Shown piece after piece: positions 62,550-64,000 of a stretch of DNA of 64,000 bases. The stretch lies in contig NC_053036.3 of assembly GCF_002575655.3 (NCBI RefSeq), forward strand, positions 643,582,736 to 643,646,735, given 5' to 3'. The first letter of the stretch is position 1, and each line of letters begins with the position of its first letter. The position numbers and the translations under genes were made by a program. Below the pieces are notes generated by a model. The model did not search any database. It had not been told where the DNA came from and was given only the letters and a program-made list of their open reading frames with translations. The DNA is from Aegilops tauschii subsp. strangulata. Its lineage: Eukaryota > Streptophyta > Magnoliopsida > Poales > Poaceae.

Positions 62550-63876
62550 TTACTCATTGTACCGTAGAACGTCCTTCCATGGGGCTTTGTTGAGTGTAGA
62601 GTCAACCATCTTGTAGGTCATTATCCTCCTCATGCTTAGGCACTCTTTTGGTTCGTAGTTTGGCAATTGTCTCCCATTCCAAATGCTAGTATTGAATAAC
62701 ATGAACACACCACATTCATTGTTGTGCAAGAAAAGAAAAGGAAAAAGACATCTGTTATTCGACGTGAGTTGGGGCCATAATCATAAAAAGAAAACTAACA
62801 GCCTTGCTTTTGCAAGACCGTGTTCTTGACCATGCAACTTTGTCCCCTAAAAATGTGGAACTACGCATTGATCTATGTGCAACTGTATGAATACTTTGTG
62901 CAACTATATGACTTGGTTGGTGCCAAAAAATGTGCAACTACCCATTGATCTGTGTGCAACTGTATGAATACTTTGTGCAAGTTGATGGTTTGGGTTGGTG
63001 CAAAAATATGTGCAACTACCCATTAATCTGTGTGCAACTGTATGACTACTTTGTGCAACTAGATGGGTTGGAAGGAGCACTAACCAACTATAAAAAAACG
63101 AAAAGAGAGGAAAATGGCGTGAATGCATGACTTACTTCCCGAGTTGCTTGGGTACATCAATGTCGACGACCTGAAAGTTACTGATGTTATGCTTTGGGTA
63201 GTGCTGCTTCCATAAACACCTCACCGCCCCCGCTATAGTTGAAGCACAGTGCATTAAGTCGGGGTTGTCGAGCTTCCTCCAAGAATCTAGCACCTCGAAA
63301 CGCTGATCCCTTAAGTTGATGTTAAACACCCAATAGTGTCTACCTCCTTCTTGATCATTGGGATCAGCGAACTCGAGCACAGGGAGCATCACCTGCACAT
63401 ATTGACAGCACAGGAAAAAAGAAGGTAAAAAGTTGTCCAGAACTGACCAGTGAAAAGCCAAGAGCTATTATGCAACACGAAAAGTTCAAAAAACACAAAG
63501 TTGTGTGGCCAGAAAAAACTGACCATATCTTGACGGTCTAGGTGATTAATCTTCTCAAATTTAGAATGTATCTCAGCAGCGTTGTATATCCCTTGCTGCA
63601 AGCGTGTCTGCATTTGAAGAAATGAGTCTTAGAAAACACATTGTAAAAAAGGAAAGGGACAAAAGGAACTTGCAATGAACAAGAACAGCAGTTCTCATTA
63701 AACTTACAGCAACCCTCAGTGGCATGCTGACCTTCTTTGAGTCATTAGGTAAGTTTTCCCCGATTGTGATAAGACCAGCTTTGACAACACCATTAGATAG
63801 CCATTTGGTAGGCTTCATTGAGTCAGCCAACTCCTTTAGGCTCAGAAAGAACCCATCATAGTTAATGATTTCAGGG
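62550..63876 (-). CDS. Ulp1-like C48 cysteine peptidase of a MULE (partial at window edge)
   Basis: Exons read leftwards: 63708-63876 (FFLSLKELADSMKPTKWLSN, VVKAGLITIGENLP), 63524-63607 (GIYNAAEIHSKFEKINHLDR), 63136-63392 (HYWVFNINLRDQRFEVLDSW, VDIDVPKQLG) and about 62550-62722 (NNECGVFML, IWNGRQLPNYEPKEC). The order His-Trp/Tyr, Asp and Asn-x-Cys-Gly matches the Ulp1/SENP catalytic triad, with Cys in NECG. Such SUMO-protease-like genes are carried by some plant Mutator-like elements next to the transposase. The acceptor in front of the Cys exon is not canonical (TTGCAC), and the end may be either the TAA at 62550 or a donor GTAAGT overlapping it. The N-terminal part lies beyond 64000. Intactness is uncertain. 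Confidence 0.72.
62860..63070 (+). repeat. GTGCAACT array inside the Ulp1-like gene intron
   Basis: The words TGTGCAACT(G/A) and CCATTGATCTGTGTGCAACT recur about every 40-70 bp, giving three rough copies of a ~66-bp unit. It lies in the intron between the last two recognised Ulp1-like exons, in the same orientation as the arrays upstream of the transposase. Confidence 0.8.
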
Positions 63877-64000
63877 CTGTTTCGGAAAACAATGCGAGGG
63901 CAAAGAAAAAATAACAAAAAACAGGATTAACTGGTTGCCGTAAAACGCGTGAAAAAGTGAATAAAAATGAGTAACTGTAGTTAAGGTGTGCAGGGCATGA

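Overview
The window is nuclear DNA from a grass, most likely a Triticeae species such as wheat, barley or Aegilops. The evidence is intron-containing plant genes with GT-AG splice sites, a GC-rich intronless P450 and a GC-rich intronless PPR gene, a plant-type intron-bearing tRNA-Tyr, Stowaway MITEs of the kind common in Triticeae, and a high load of class I and class II transposable elements around small gene islands. No bacterial, plastid or viral gene organisation was seen. All exon structures below were assembled by eye from splice signals, reading phase and remembered family similarity. No search was run.

Layout from left to right. 1-6.3 kb holds no recognised gene: an unexplained GC-rich block (3.06-3.79 kb), a fold-back element and a CA microsatellite. 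6.35-7.91 kb is a CYP94-type cytochrome P450 on the minus strand. 8.36-9.67 kb is a Harbinger-like element carrying fragments of two unrelated host genes. 9.99-11.25 kb is a retroposed insert with a perfect 16-bp target duplication. 11.5-17.2 kb is a head-to-head gene pair: a small UPF0235/DUF167 gene (minus), with a second diverged copy of its last exon downstream, and a plastid-type 3-isopropylmalate dehydrogenase of leucine synthesis (plus, 11 exons). Their start codons are separated by 92 bp. A tRNA-Tyr, a DYW-class PPR editing-type gene and a kinase-only ATG1-like gene follow, all on the minus strand.

25.5-33.6 kb is repeat-rich. It holds a Stowaway, a ~109-bp minisatellite, one arm of an inverted duplication carrying a DUF6598-type gene, a fragment copied from the PPR gene 9 kb away, and a decayed plant-mobile-domain transposon gene. 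33.8-44.2 kb is a 14-exon STY-type (Raf-like, ACT domain) protein kinase gene. Its eighth intron contains an antisense Ty1-copia element (37131-42472). Beyond it lie a truncated phosphoglycerate-mutase-like fragment, a MITE, and the second DUF6598 arm (47.2-52.1 kb), which is interrupted by a 5'-truncated LINE.

52-56.5 kb is mostly non-coding and contains a decapping-enzyme DCP1 pseudogene. 57-64 kb looks like the inside of a large Mutator-like element: a frameshifted FAR1/MULE transposase (plus) convergent with an Ulp1-like C48 peptidase gene (minus, running off the right edge). Both sit in non-coding DNA full of a repeated GTGCAACT motif.

Apparently functional host genes are the P450, the UPF0235/IPMDH pair, tRNA-Tyr, the PPR gene, the ATG1-like kinase and the STY kinase. 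I see no operon-like functional link beyond the shared promoter of the divergent pair. The most unusual points are that pair with its duplicated terminal exon, the gene-capturing Harbinger element, the rearrangement that copied and inverted DUF6598 and PPR sequence, and the MULE/Ulp1 unit with its motif arrays.
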